Of a stretch of 64,000 nt of DNA, positions 28,240 to 37,538 are shown one piece after another. The DNA comes from Thermosynechococcaceae cyanobacterium MS004 (GTDB lineage Bacteria > Cyanobacteriota > Cyanobacteriia > Thermosynechococcales > Thermosynechococcaceae), in contig JAKRSB010000115.1 in NCBI GenBank assembly GCA_022402525.1, positions 62,001-126,000 of the forward strand, read 5' to 3'. The translations under genes were made by a program, and so were the position numbers. Within the stretch, counting starts at the first letter, position 1. Every line of letters starts with the position of its first letter. Under the pieces are notes generated by a model. It was not told the DNA's origin and made no database searches. It saw nothing but the letters and a program-made list of their open reading frames with translations.

Positions 28240-28349
28240 GCAGTCTGCCGAGATGAATTTGAGGTAGACTGTTGTGAGATAGGAACCGTGCAAATTTCTT
28301 TTGAAGTCTGCGGGAGTTCTTGGGAAGTGGGTCGTCGCCCACTTTTTTT
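28240..28349 (+). ncRNA. rimP leader-like RNA with terminator hairpin
   Basis: Upstream of rimP a hairpin CAGTCT/AGACTG (28241-28271) is followed by AAGTGGG-TCGTCG-CCCACTTTTTTT (28325-28348). A GTGGGC...GCCCAC hairpin with a T-run just before rimP is the hallmark of the rimP leader attenuator described in other bacteria. It lies about 100 bp before the start codon and could terminate the rimP-nusA-infB transcript early or end the preceding gene. Confidence 0.6.
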
Positions 28350-28456
28350 ATTGCTGTCTATTCATTTTCAGCACTAAAGTCTAGTCCCATCCTCCAAGGC
28401 TTCTGTCTAAATTCCGTGCCTGATCCCATGCCTAATCTCATGTCCTGCGCTTGGCT

Positions 28457-28930
28457 ATGACTCATCCCCTTGTCCCTCAAATTTTGGAGATCGCCCAGTC
28501 CGTTGCCGCCCAGCTCAACCTAGAGGTCGTCAATGTGGTGTTTCATACCCACCAAAACCCGCCGGTCTTGCGACTGGATGTGCGGAATTTGGCGGCAGAT
28601 ACAGGTCTAGAGGACTGTGAGGCCATGAGTCGCGCTGTTGAAGCAGCCTTGGACGCCGTGGCACTCATTCCAGACGCCTATGTGTTGGAGGTATCTAGTC
28701 CTGGCGTTTCCTCTATTCTCAGCAGCGATCGCGATTTTGTTTCCTTTCGTGGCTTCCCAGTCGTGGTTGAAACCCAGGCTCCTTTTCAAGGGCAAACCCA
28801 ACTGGAGGGTAGCTTAGTTAGTCGGGATGAAGCGGTCGTTAAGCTTACGCGACGGGGAAGGGCGATCGCGATTCCGAGGGAGCTCGTGCTTAGGGTTCAG
28901 CTTCAGGATTTGCCTCAGTCTGACTATTAA
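28457..28930 (+). CDS. rimP: Ribosome maturation factor RimP
   Basis: About 157 residues. The N-terminal domain contains VAAQLNLEVVNVVFHTHQNPPVLRLDVRN, GLEDCEAMSRAVEAALD and the diagnostic YVLEVSSPGVSSIL, followed by a C-terminal SH3-like domain (FRGFPVVVETQ ... GSLVSRDEAVVKL). RimP assists 30S subunit maturation. ATG 28457 is chosen; a TTG two codons earlier is less likely. It opens the cluster rimP-nusA-ylxR-infB that is conserved across bacteria. Confidence 0.95.
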   Translation: MTHPLVPQILEIAQSVAAQLNLEVVNVVFHTHQNPPVLRLDVRNLAADTGLEDCEAMSRAVEAALDAVALIPDAYVLEVSSPGVSSILSSDRDFVSFRGFPVVVETQAPFQGQTQLEGSLVSRDEAVVKLTRRGRAIAIPRELVLRVQLQDLPQSDY

Positions 28931-29206
28931 GGCACCTTAAAACTCAAGACGCTCAACCTCAAGACGCTCAAACTTACAGGCAAAAGTTCAAGATACATCC
29001 TGGATTTCAAGTCCACATCAGCCGTAGGTTGCTTATCAGGAAACTCGCTTATTCCCCGTTTATTCTCAAAACCCAGCCTTTCAAAACCCAGCCTTTCAAA
29101 ACTTAGCCCCTCGGAAACCAGTTTGAGGCTTATTCCGCAGAGATCCCTTAGAGATCCCTTCTTCCGCAATCACTCAGTTTTTCCGCTTTGACATCAAGGA
29201 TTCATT

Positions 29207-29290
29207 CCTTAATATTCACGCCTTAATATTCACGCCTTAATATTCACGCCTTAATATTCACGCCTTAATATTCACGCCTCAACATCCACG
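29207..29290 (+). repeat. 14-bp tandem repeat, six copies, before nusA
   Basis: Five near-perfect copies of CCTTAATATTCACG and a sixth with three changes stand head to tail and end 24 bp before the nusA ATG. Further small repeats lie at 28938-28975 and 29070-29105 in the same 384-bp spacer, which holds no gene. Confidence 0.92.
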
Positions 29291-29314
29291 CCTTAAGCAT
29301 TAGGAGCTTTTTCT

Positions 29315-30724
29315 ATGTCAATGGTTCGCCTGCCGGGACTCGTCGAAATGATCAACACCATCAGTCGGGAGCGGAACCTGCCGAAACATGCTGTTGAAGC
29401 AGCGCTCCAGGAGGCGCTCCTCAAAGGCTATGAGCGCTACCGCCGCACCCTTGAAATGGACAGCCACGATCTATTCGATGAGTTCTACTTCGAGAACTTT
29501 GACGTAGAGCTAGATACCGAAGATGAGGGCTTCCGGGTTCTGTCAACCAAGGCGATCGTGGAGGAAGTTGATAACTCTGACCATCAAATTGCCCTAGAAG
29601 AAGTGCTAGAGGTTGCCCCTGAAGCCCAGCTTGGGGACACCGTGGTGCTAGATGTCACCCCAGACCAGGGAGACTTTGGCCGGATGGCCGCCATTCAAAC
29701 CAAGCAGGTTTTGGCACAAAAGCTGCGAGATCAGCAGCGGAAGCTTGTCCAAGAAGAATTCCAAGATCTTGAGAAAACGGTGCTTCAGGCGCGGGTTTTA
29801 CGGTTTGAGCGACGCTCCGTCATTTTGGCCGTTGCCAGCGGCTTTGGGCAGCCGGAAGTTGAGGCAGAACTGCCCAAACGCGAACAGCTCCCCAACGATA
29901 ACTACCGCGCGAACGCCACTTTTAGGGTGTTTTTGAAGCGTGTGGTGGATGGTCCCCATCGTGGTCCCCAGCTCATTGTTTCGCGTACCGATGCAGGGCT
30001 GGTCGTCTATCTTTTTGCCAATGAAGTGCCTGAAATTGAAGATGAAGTGGTGCGGATTATTGCTGTGGCCCGTGAGGCTAACCCGCCCTCCCGGCATGTG
30101 GGCCCCCGCACCAAAATTGCGGTGGATACGCTAGAGCGGGATGTGGATCCTGTGGGAGCCTGTATTGGGGCACGGGGGTCGCGGATTCAGGCCGTTGTGA
30201 ATGAGCTACGCGGCGAAAAAATTGACGTTATTCGCTGGTCGCCCGACCCATCCACCTATATTTCCAACGCCCTCAGCCCTGCTCGTGTGGACGAAGTCCG
30301 GCTGATTGACACCGAAGATCGGCAGGCCCATGTTTTGGTGGCCGAGGATCAGCTTAGTCTCGCGATTGGTAAAGAAGGGCAAAATGTCCGACTGGCTGCA
30401 AGGTTGACTGGCTGGAAGATTGACATCAAGGACACGGCCAAGTACGACTATGATGCAGCAGAGCTGGAGCAGCAAAGGCTGGAGGCAGCTAGACTTGCTC
30501 AAGCGGAAGAGTTTGAATCGGAAGAATTTGAATCAGAAGAGTTTGAATCGGAAGACCTGAACGCTGCAGGACTTGAAGATAATGAAATAGAAAGTGGCGC
30601 GCTTGCAGCCGAGGCCCTTGCTGACGTTGAGGACACAGAGCAAGCCAGTCTAGTAGAATCAGACGCAGTGGCGGCATTGACGGATGCAGAGGATGCAGAT
30701 GAGGGGGATGAATCAGAAGATTAA
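29315..30724 (+). CDS. nusA: Transcription termination/antitermination factor NusA
   Basis: A 469-residue RNA polymerase-binding factor. The N-terminal domain (about 1-125) is followed by S1 (about 135-205) and two KH domains (about 230-345), with [30 protein letters not shown] and [24 protein letters not shown] being diagnostic. The two C-terminal repeats of E. coli NusA are absent; instead there is an acidic tail of about 95 residues containing EEFES three times from a 15-bp repeat (30508-30556). ATG 29315 has TAGGAG about 8 bp upstream. Confidence 0.97.
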   Translation: MSMVRLPGLVEMINTISRERNLPKHAVEAALQEALLKGYERYRRTLEMDSHDLFDEFYFENFDVELDTEDEGFRVLSTKAIVEEVDNSDHQIALEEVLEVAPEAQLGDTVVLDVTPDQGDFGRMAAIQTKQVLAQKLRDQQRKLVQEEFQDLEKTVLQARVLRFERRSVILAVASGFGQPEVEAELPKREQLPNDNYRANATFRVFLKRVVDGPHRGPQLIVSRTDAGLVVYLFANEVPEIEDEVVRIIAVAREANPPSRHVGPRTKIAVDTLERDVDPVGACIGARGSRIQAVVNELRGEKIDVIRWSPDPSTYISNALSPARVDEVRLIDTEDRQAHVLVAEDQLSLAIGKEGQNVRLAARLTGWKIDIKDTAKYDYDAAELEQQRLEAARLAQAEEFESEEFESEEFESEDLNAAGLEDNEIESGALAAEALADVEDTEQASLVESDAVAALTDAEDADEGDESED

Positions 30725-30789
30725 GCGCAAGGCAAGAGGCAGCAAGTTCGCTGGGCGATCGCAGCCAGAAACGGCAGGAACAAAAAACG

Positions 30790-31041
30790 ATGGAAATCAA
30801 CTATCGCCGATGTATTAGCTGTCGGGCTACAGCGCCCAAGCCTTACTTTTTACGGGTTGTGCGAGTTCACCCTACCGGCGAAGTCAGGCTCCATGAAGGG
30901 ATGGGCCGCTCAGCCTATCTGTGTCCCCAAAAAAGCTGTGTGGCGATCGCCCCTAAAAAGAAGCGTCTAGAGCGAGCTTTAAAGGCAGTGGTGCCCCCTG
31001 AAGTTTATGAGCAGCTAGAGCAGTTGATTCAAGAAGGTTAA
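30790..31041 (+). CDS. ylxR: YlxR family RNA-binding protein
   Basis: An 83-residue protein of the YlxR/DUF448 family: RRCISCRATAPKPYFLRVVR near the start and GMGRSAYLCPQKSCVAIAPKKKRLERALK later are the family signatures. Members bind RNA or nucleoid-associated partners; the precise role is not settled. It stands in its usual place between nusA and infB, 65 bp after nusA. Confidence 0.93.
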   Translation: MEINYRRCISCRATAPKPYFLRVVRVHPTGEVRLHEGMGRSAYLCPQKSCVAIAPKKKRLERALKAVVPPEVYEQLEQLIQEG

Positions 31042-31430
31042 ACTTCATAGCGCTAACCGCATAAGAGGCGGAGCGACGTATCATAGAAGATGCGAGTAGG
31101 CTTCTAGTGAGCTTCTAGTCAGCTTCAGTTTTATCGACTGTCCAGACCAAAATAAAAAGAATTAGGATGTCTTCGGAACGACCATCGCTCAAACGAATAA
31201 CACTATCCCCTCGCTCAAAGGTATCTACCATCCCACAGTAACTTCACTCAATCTGTCCCTAGAAAAGATGTCGGTTTGGCCGCAGCGGCAGCACGCCATT
31301 GACATGGAAAGATTGCTTCACGGATGGTTCAACTTTAATGCAGGGTTTTTGCTTTCAGCATGTACGTTTAAACCAAACCATAGAAGGCTGCACTATGTAA
31401 CGAAAATGAGATAATAGAGGACACCGTTGG
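31042..31430 (+). other. 389-bp gap between ylxR and infB
   Basis: This spacer is long for this cluster. I see no ORF, tRNA or obvious terminator. It probably contains an infB promoter or leader; the sequence becomes AT-rich from 31150. Confidence 0.4.
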
Positions 31431-34400
31431 ATGAGTAGCAAGGTCAGAATTTACGAGCTTTCTAAAGAATTAAACTTGGATAACAGAGATATTTTAGCGG
31501 TCTGCGATCAGTTGGAAATTTCCGTAAAAAGCCACAGCAGCACAATTTCAGAAGAAGAAGCGGCTAAGATTCGGCAAGCAGCCAGCCGCCAGTTCCCGAA
31601 TGGTTCGGTAGCCCCCGTCGTTGCGCGTCAGCGGAAAGAGGTTCCCGCCAAGCCTGTGGTTGCCAAGGCAAAGGAGCCCGGAAGACAACAGATTTTAGAA
31701 GTTCGCCGCTATACCCCCCAAGGTTCTGATGATGCAGAGTCAGGCCCGGTCGCTGCCGCCGCGACTGCTCCCATGCCCCCTGCCGCTGCTCCTCTTCAGA
31801 CCCCCAAGGCTCCAACTCGGCCTACCGCGTCGCCGTCCAGTCCGCCCAGCCCGTCCAGCCCCAGCCCGTCCAGCCCAAGCCCAGAGAAGGCTGTCATCGC
31901 TGAAGCTCCGGCTGCACCTGAGCGAGTAGAACTCTCACCCCCACCAGAAATCAGTCGCCCGAAAGAAAAGGTGCCGATTATTCGCTTGAGCAGCCCACCT
32001 GCCCGTACAGAAGAGCGCAAGCCGCCCTCCTTGGCTAATAAGCCTGTTTTAAGAAGCGCGCAAACCGCTCAAGGCGCAAATCAAGGCACAAATCAAGGCG
32101 CAAAACCCAGCCAAGCGGATCGGCCGAATCGTGGGGCTCCTGGAGAAATTCGCCCCCCTCGCAGTCGAGATGAATACGGCAGTGCGGGGAATGGTTCACC
32201 CGGTGGCGCAGCCACTGGCGCAGCCACTGGCCCAGATATGGGTTCAGCGGATCGCACTCCAATTCCGATTCTGCTGAAAAAGCCCAGCCAGCCCAGACCT
32301 GCACGTCCTGGCACATCAGAGGCTGGTGAGGGTCGACGAGACAGTAAGGGCGCTGGGATCGACGCCAGCGACAACGATCTAATTCCCGTCTTAATTCCAG
32401 GTGAAGAAGACCAAAAGCTGCGACGCCCCACCTTAAATCGACCTAAGCGGGCTAAGACAGAAGTTGAAGATGACGAAATGAGTCAGCTTCTGAATAAGGC
32501 CTCCAAGGTAGGCACGAAGCAAAAGCGCCGAACGAAGCAGGACGATGAGGAAGAGGATCTCTTCAATGACGATGGGGCAAACCAAACGACGGTAGTGGAT
32601 GTGAGCCTGTCCCTTGCTCGTCCTCCCAAGCAAAAGACCGCTAAGCAAAGCCGCCCGTCCCCGGCCGCTTCCTCTAGGCCCAGTGCGCCTAAGCCGGGGG
32701 GTAACCGCCGCAGCCGGAGAAGCGATCGCCAAGCGCAAGCGCAAGAGCCAGAAAAGCCTACGCTGATCTCCCTTACCAATGCGCCCACGGTTCAGGAACT
32801 GGCGAACCTGCTGCTGGTGCCCGAAACCGACGTGATCCGAGTCCTTTTCTTAAAGGGCATTGCGGCCAACATTAACCAGACCCTAGACTTCCCCACCGCA
32901 ACGATGGTGGCGGAGGAGTTAGGCGCTGAGGTAGAAACCGTCAAGGCTGAATCTGCGGCGCGAAAGGTCACTGAGATGCTGGAAGTGGGCGATCTGGAAA
33001 GTCTCCAGCGCCGTCCGCCCGTTGTGACCATTATGGGCCACGTGGATCACGGGAAGACGACGCTACTCGACTCCATTCGCAAAACGAAGGTGGCTCAGGG
33101 CGAAGCGGGGGGCATTACCCAGCATATTGGGGCCTACCACGTTGACCTGGAGCACAACGGCGTCATGCAGCAGGTTGTGTTCCTAGATACCCCTGGTCAC
33201 GAAGCCTTTACCGCCATGCGGGCGCGGGGAACACGGGTGACGGACATCGCTATTTTGGTGGTCGCTGCCGATGATGGCGTCCGGCCTCAAACCATTGAAG
33301 CCATCAGCCATGCCCAGGCGGCAAAGGTGCCTATTATTGTCGCCATCAACAAGATGGACAAAGAGTCCGCTCAGCCTGATCGGGTGAAGCAGGAGCTGAC
33401 CGAATACGGTCTGGTTTCTGAAGAATGGGGCGGCGACAACATCATGGTGCCCGTGAGCGCCCTGAAGGGTGACAACCTGGATACGCTGCTGGAAATGATT
33501 CTGCTGGTGTCGGATGTGGAAGATCTTCACGCCAACCCAGATCGCCCCGCCAAGGGAACGGTCATTGAAGCCAATTTGGATAAAGCCCGTGGCCCCGTGG
33601 CAACCCTACTCGTCCAAAACGGGACGCTCCGCGTGGGAGATGTGCTGGTGGTTGGGTCTGTGTTTGGTAAAGTGCGCGCCATGATTGGCGATCGCGGTGA
33701 TCGGGTGGATGTTGCCTCGCCCTCCTTTGCGGTAGAGGTATTGGGCCTGAACGATGTGCCTGCCGCTGGCGACGAGTTTGAAGTCCTCAGCGACGAAAAA
33801 GAAGCCAGAGCGGTAGCCTCCGCCCGTGCGGATCAGCAGCGCCAAACCCGTCTACAGCAGGCGATGTCCTCTCGACGGATCTCCTTGGGTGCGCTGTCTG
33901 ACCAAGCCCGCGAAGGCGAGCTGAAGGAGCTGAATATCATCATCAAGGCCGATGTTCAGGGTTCTCTAGAAGCGATTCTGGCCTCCTTGGGTCAACTGCC
34001 CCAGGGTGAAGTGCAGGTGCGGGTACTGTTCTCCGCTCCAGGGGAAGTCACCGAAACGGATGTGGACTTAGCCGCCGCCAGTAATGCCGTGATTATTGGC
34101 TTTAATACCAGTTTGGCAAGTGGCGCTCGCCAAGCTGCCGATCGCGCTGGGGTCGATATTCGGGAGTACAACATCATTTATAAACTCCTGGAAGACATCG
34201 AAGGCGCAATGGAAGGGCTACTGGATCCCGAACTGGTGGAAGAGCCGCTGGGCGTTACGGAAGTGCGGGCGGTATTCCCCGTCGGGCGCGGTGCAGTCGC
34301 AGGGTGCTATGTCCAGTCTGGCAAGCTGGTGCGCAACTGTCGGGTACGAGTACGGCGCGGTAAGGATGTGATCTTTGAGGGTATTCTGGATTCCCTGAAG

Positions 34401-34541
34401 CGGATGAAGGATGACGCCAAAGAGGTCAACTTCGGCTATGAGTGCGGGATTCGCATTGACAGCTTCAATGAATGGAAAGAAGGGGACAGCATTGAGTCCT
34501 ATCAACTGGTCACGAAGCGCCGGACGCTCTCGATGGTCTAG
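31431..34541 (+). CDS. infB: Translation initiation factor IF-2
   Basis: A 1036-residue GTPase that places initiator tRNA on the 30S subunit. Residues 1-55 form the first IF2-N domain ([19 protein letters not shown]). A long Pro/Ser/Ala/Arg-rich linker of about 390 residues follows with SPSSP-type and [11 protein letters not shown]-type repeats. A second IF2-N-like block (about 445-495) precedes the G domain (GHVDHGKTT about 538-546, [12 protein letters not shown]) and domains II-IV. The linker is typical of cyanobacteria. ATG 31431 is clear. A strong terminator follows directly, closing the cluster. Confidence 0.98.
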   Translation: MSSKVRIYELSKELNLDNRDILAVCDQLEISVKSHSSTISEEEAAKIRQAASRQFPNGSVAPVVARQRKEVPAKPVVAKAKEPGRQQILEVRRYTPQGSDDAESGPVAAAATAPMPPAAAPLQTPKAPTRPTASPSSPPSPSSPSPSSPSPEKAVIAEAPAAPERVELSPPPEISRPKEKVPIIRLSSPPARTEERKPPSLANKPVLRSAQTAQGANQGTNQGAKPSQADRPNRGAPGEIRPPRSRDEYGSAGNGSPGGAATGAATGPDMGSADRTPIPILLKKPSQPRPARPGTSEAGEGRRDSKGAGIDASDNDLIPVLIPGEEDQKLRRPTLNRPKRAKTEVEDDEMSQLLNKASKVGTKQKRRTKQDDEEEDLFNDDGANQTTVVDVSLSLARPPKQKTAKQSRPSPAASSRPSAPKPGGNRRSRRSDRQAQAQEPEKPTLISLTNAPTVQELANLLLVPETDVIRVLFLKGIAANINQTLDFPTATMVAEELGAEVETVKAESAARKVTEMLEVGDLESLQRRPPVVTIMGHVDHGKTTLLDSIRKTKVAQGEAGGITQHIGAYHVDLEHNGVMQQVVFLDTPGHEAFTAMRARGTRVTDIAILVVAADDGVRPQTIEAISHAQAAKVPIIVAINKMDKESAQPDRVKQELTEYGLVSEEWGGDNIMVPVSALKGDNLDTLLEMILLVSDVEDLHANPDRPAKGTVIEANLDKARGPVATLLVQNGTLRVGDVLVVGSVFGKVRAMIGDRGDRVDVASPSFAVEVLGLNDVPAAGDEFEVLSDEKEARAVASARADQQRQTRLQQAMSSRRISLGALSDQAREGELKELNIIIKADVQGSLEAILASLGQLPQGEVQVRVLFSAPGEVTETDVDLAAASNAVIIGFNTSLASGARQAADRAGVDIREYNIIYKLLEDIEGAMEGLLDPELVEEPLGVTEVRAVFPVGRGAVAGCYVQSGKLVRNCRVRVRRGKDVIFEGILDSLKRMKDDAKEVNFGYECGIRIDSFNEWKEGDSIESYQLVTKRRTLSMV

Positions 34542-34563
34542 GGTTTAGGTTCTCCTTCTCGAT

Positions 34564-34603
34564 AAAAAAGCGTCGCTCTCCATTGGGGAGCGACGCTTTT
34601 TTG
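34564..34603. terminator. Intrinsic terminator of infB
   Basis: AAAAAAGCGTCGCTC and GAGCGACGCTTTTTT form a perfect 15-bp stem with a 9-nt loop, 22 bp after the infB stop. A-tract and T-tract make it bidirectional. Confidence 0.92.
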
Positions 34604-34644
34604 TGAATGGGTTTTGATGACGTGAGTTCGACCAGAAACAACCG

Positions 34645-34756
34645 CCCCTCATCCTCCCACCCTCCTTCTCCCTAGGGAGAAGGAGGGGCAATTAAAAACC
34701 GACCTCCTTAAGTCTCTCGCCTTTGGGAGAGGGGTTTGGGGTGAGGGGTGAGGGGC
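34645..34756 (+). repeat. Palindromic dispersed repeat (CCCTCCTTCTCCC type)
   Basis: A perfect 28-bp palindrome with arms CCCTCCTTCTCCCT / AGGGAGAAGGAGGG (34660-34687) is followed by a second hairpin CTCTC/GAGAG around TTTGG and then GGGGTGAGGGGTGAGGGG. This layout is a well-known interspersed repeat type of cyanobacterial genomes. It fills most of the 270-bp gap between infB and the PTPS gene. Confidence 0.7.
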
Positions 34757-34812
34757 TTCAAGTGCATCATCGAACTCACGTTTGGATGAATTTGGCCCAA
34801 CGGCTTGCCCAG

Positions 34813-35682
34813 CTATCGAGCGGCGAGAGCGGGTTCACTTTGGGCGACAAGGGGCTCTAGGACGATCGCACTACAGTCAATTTCGCAGGAATTATTGGGG
34901 CTTTCCGTGAGCTTGATTCGGTCGAGGGTGGCACCTAGCTCTTGGATGGGTTGCTTCAGCACTCGGCCAATATAGACCGCAATATTTTCTGCGGTGGGCA
35001 CAACGGATTCAAAGTAGGGGATATCTTTATTGAGAAAGGTATGGTCAAGTGGTTCAACCACTGCATCGTCAATGACCTTTTGCAGTGCCACTAAGTCCAC
35101 CAGCATTCCGGTGCGGGGATTTATCTCTCCCTTGACGGTGATATCCAGGTGGTAGTTGTGGCCGTGACCATTGGGACGGGCGCATTTCCCGTAGATTTCC
35201 GTATTGTCTTCTAGGCTGAGGGTGGGTAAGGCCAGCCGATGGGCGGCGCTAAAGTGGGTTCCAACGGTGAGATAGGCTTCCATATCGGCTCCTTTGTACT
35301 CGGCGCTCAGGCGCGGATGTTCGTATAGCTGAATATTGATTAAAGGTAGGTGGGGGGCCAGACGCCGCCAGATCTGCCGAGCAATATTCTCGGTGGTGGG
35401 CAGGGTTTCTTGAAATTCTGGCCAGGCATCATTGAGGTAGGAGAAGTCGAGCTGGCTGGTGACTTCTCGCTTAATGATTTGCTTGACGTCAGACAGGTTC
35501 AGCACCATTCCGTAGGCGTCAAGCTCTCCCAGCATGGAGACATACAGCACGTAGTTGTGCCCGTGTCCTGGCGATCGCGCACAGGCTCCAAACTGCTCAA
35601 AGTTGTTCAGTTCCGATAGCTCTGGGAGCCAGTAACGGTGGCTGGCAGAAAATTCTGCACGACGATTGATAATACATTGCAT
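34813..35682 (-). CDS. Tandem 6-pyruvoyl-tetrahydropterin synthase/QueD-like protein
   Basis: A 289-residue protein made of two PTPS/QueD domains in a row (about 1-125 and 133-270). Each keeps the zinc histidines and the nearby cysteine: FSASHRY (H15), C34, GHGHNY (H40, H42) in the first; FSAAHRL (H148), C167, GHGHNY (H173, H175) in the second. PTPS/QueD enzymes convert dihydroneopterin triphosphate to 6-pyruvoyl- or 6-carboxy-tetrahydropterin, for pterin or queuosine synthesis. The fused form suggests that one chain supplies two subunits of the usual oligomer. Which product is made cannot be told from sequence. ATG 35682 fits the conserved start. Confidence 0.88.
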   Translation of the reverse strand: MQCIINRRAEFSASHRYWLPELSELNNFEQFGACARSPGHGHNYVLYVSMLGELDAYGMVLNLSDVKQIIKREVTSQLDFSYLNDAWPEFQETLPTTENIARQIWRRLAPHLPLINIQLYEHPRLSAEYKGADMEAYLTVGTHFSAAHRLALPTLSLEDNTEIYGKCARPNGHGHNYHLDITVKGEINPRTGMLVDLVALQKVIDDAVVEPLDHTFLNKDIPYFESVVPTAENIAVYIGRVLKQPIQELGATLDRIKLTESPNNSCEIDCSAIVLEPLVAQSEPALAAR

Positions 35683-35870
35683 GATGGAGCAGACTCGGTA
35701 GATGAGCGATTCAAGGGCGATCGCTACGATAGATTACTTGACAGATAAATTACTTAACATTTGACTCTCTAACAGTTTAGCCTGAAGTTTCCGATCGCAT
35801 TTTGGTTTTCTTAAAGTTTTGCGGGGTTGCTTTTGCTGCGGATTTTTCCAGCGGAGGCTTTGACACTGGT

Positions 35871-36192
35871 GGCGCATCATCGGCGATCGCATTTGTACGA
35901 CCCCTAGCATGTTGCTCTGTAGGCGATCGCTTTTGTACGTGATGCAGCCATCCACTGGAAATTGCTCTGGCGGTCTTTTCTGGAGGGGAATTCAGATGAT
36001 TCGATTACAATCTGGTGCGGCATGGCTGGGTGGGGGCACCGCAGGATTTGGAGTTTTCCAGGCTTCACAAGTCTGGGCGCGAAGGGAAGTATGACGGGAT
36101 GCGGGGGCGGATACTTCGCTTGAATTTGAAGATGACCCTGAGTGATTCGTTGTAGGGTATGGGTTTCGTGCCTCAACCCAACCTAGCATTAC
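35871..36192 (+). mobile_element. REP/RAYT remnant, copy 1 (left end missing)
   Basis: This stretch is near-identical to copy 2 from GGCGATCGCATTT to the right-hand REP hairpin (GGGTTTCGTGCCTCAACCC at 36161-36179) and its tail CCTAGCATTACT. The left REP is absent. In one frame it reads HGWVGAPQDLEFSRLHKSGREGKY, the degenerate end of a Y1 (IS200-like) REP-associated transposase. Confidence 0.7.
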
Positions 36193-36268
36193 TAAATGCT
36201 TGGGAAGCAACGAGGATCTACTCACTTTTATTGGCGTTTCGGTACAACATCCAGTAGCCCAGCAGAGA

Positions 36269-36306
36269 GCCTAACGTTTGAGCTGACCAGGTCGTTGCCA
36301 GTCAGC
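36269..36306 (-). other. attC-like half site
   Basis: On the minus strand a stem GCTGAC/GTCAGC with a 13-nt loop is followed directly by TCAAACGTTAGGC. The end GTTAGGC fits the integron R' core GTTRRRY, and its setting is what attC sites look like at their 3' end. The opposite arm that should pair with it is not recognisable, so only half of a site remains. It lies 62 bp after the kinase stop, where a cassette attC should lie. Confidence 0.35.
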
Positions 36307-36315
36307 CTTCCACTT

Positions 36316-36362
36316 GATTCCGACCAGATCGGCGACTCTGGTTCAGCGATTTGGTCGAAATC
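36316..36362. repeat. 11-bp inverted repeat after the kinase gene
   Basis: GATTCCGACCA and TGGTCGAAATC pair fully apart from one G-T wobble around a 25-nt loop, starting 6 bp from the kinase stop codon. It has no T-run. It could be a cryptic terminator or part of the recombination site next to it. Confidence 0.5.
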
Positions 36363-36367
36363 AATTC

Positions 36368-37513
36368 TCAAAACGGAATATTATCGTAGTCTAGTTCCTG
36401 TTTTGAGTAACGCTGGACGGTATCCAGTTTTGTTTGAAGATTTGCCAGCACGATTTTCGCTTGCTCCGGTGAACAACTCTGGAGCAAATCAATAAAGCCC
36501 TTCACGGTCTGAACCGCCAAACCTCTCTTTTTGTAGTAATACGTGCCGTCAAGAAAACAGCGAGTGACGACGGCAGTGTCCGGCACCGTTATTTCGAGCA
36601 TGAAGGTTCGATAGGCGTCAGCTAATTGACGCTTGATCTTGTCAACGTCGTCCTTATATTTTGTGCCTCGCTCAATCTTGCTTAGCACATCGGCCAAGTT
36701 ATCCGCGAACTTGCGATACGCTTGGGTCTGAGAATAGCTGAATTCAATCTCCGGGAATCTCTCTGTTCGGATCGCTTTGGCAACGTCCGAAAAACTCGAA
36801 ATCCGTTCATCTGGATTTCGCATACACATTCCGCGCAGGATGTCGGTCTGCTGAAAATTACCAATGCTATTTTCAACAATCAGTTTTTCGAAGAGTTTTC
36901 CGACGAAATAGACTTCGGTTTTGTAGTCGTATTTCTTGCCCGTGAATTCTTCAGGCGTATCACACCACCAATTGAGGCTAATACTCTTGTCGAAATCCGT
37001 AGAATCAACAATGCGTTTCCCGAATCCCAAATCGATGATCTTCAGTTCTCCATCGGCCGTGACCATCAGGTTAAGGGGACGAATGTCTCGATGAAGTACG
37101 CCCATGTCTTCCATGTACTGAAAGCCGCTCACGGCCTGCAAGAACAACTGATTGGCATGCTCTGGATTGGCGGTAAGATGGGTTTGAATGTCGTCGCCAT
37201 CTACGAACTCCATCAGGATGTAGCCAGTAAACTCATCGGGATAAACGTAGTAATTGAAAACGCGAACGACGTTCTTGTGGTGAAGCTGGTGTAAGAGCTT
37301 GATTTCGCGCAGGAATCCGCCAAACAACTCTTCTCGAACTGCCTCGTCATACGGATGATACTTTTTGCAGACGAAATGCTCATCGATGACGTCATCGTAC
37401 AGCAGCACTGTCTTGCCGCACGCACCAGCGCCCAACTCGCGAATGAGTTGGTAGTCTCGTTTTCGCAAGAAGCTAATGCTCTTTGGGTGAGATTTTGTAG
37501 CACTGTCTGACAT
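36368..37513 (-). CDS. Eukaryotic-type protein kinase
   Basis: A 381-residue soluble kinase. The glycine loop ELGAGACGKT (26-35), the ATP lysine in FVCKKY (50-51), a helix-C glutamate, the catalytic loop HRDIRPLN (141-148) and the metal motif DLG (161-163) are all in order. The loop lysine usual in HRDxKPxN is arginine here, and DFG is DLG. TPEEF stands where APE is expected. The C-terminal 150 residues are helical, without a transmembrane segment or known sensor domain. ATG 37513 is chosen because the upstream extension reads through the hairpin-repeat array. Codon use and composition are less GC-rich than in core genes, which suggests transfer. It is the only intact large gene in this islet; the target is unknown. 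Confidence 0.85.
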   Translation of the reverse strand: MSDSATKSHPKSISFLRKRDYQLIRELGAGACGKTVLLYDDVIDEHFVCKKYHPYDEAVREELFGGFLREIKLLHQLHHKNVVRVFNYYVYPDEFTGYILMEFVDGDDIQTHLTANPEHANQLFLQAVSGFQYMEDMGVLHRDIRPLNLMVTADGELKIIDLGFGKRIVDSTDFDKSISLNWWCDTPEEFTGKKYDYKTEVYFVGKLFEKLIVENSIGNFQQTDILRGMCMRNPDERISSFSDVAKAIRTERFPEIEFSYSQTQAYRKFADNLADVLSKIERGTKYKDDVDKIKRQLADAYRTFMLEITVPDTAVVTRCFLDGTYYYKKRGLAVQTVKGFIDLLQSCSPEQAKIVLANLQTKLDTVQRYSKQELDYDNIPF

Positions 37514-37538
37514 TGGGCTCCAGAGGCAGAACTTTATA

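Larger units (their letters stand above)
35683..36367. other. Gap with REP element copy 1 and attC-like half site
   Basis: This 685-bp stretch has no intact gene. It holds the PTPS promoter side, a truncated REP/RAYT remnant (35871-36192), a hairpin resembling an attC end (36269-36306) and an 11-bp inverted repeat (36316-36362) close to the kinase stop. Confidence 0.6.

Noticed and set aside
29207-29290. Regular repeats before nusA and elsewhere as CRISPR arrays
   Set aside because: Units of 12-17 bp are contiguous without spacers, and no cas gene is present.
31042-31430. tRNA or small RNA gene between ylxR and infB
   Set aside because: No TPsiC-type GTTCRANYC block or cloverleaf pairing was found here or in other gaps.
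36722-37294. 190-codon plus-strand frame opposite the kinase
   Set aside because: It is the antisense of the kinase coding region and has no motif of its own.
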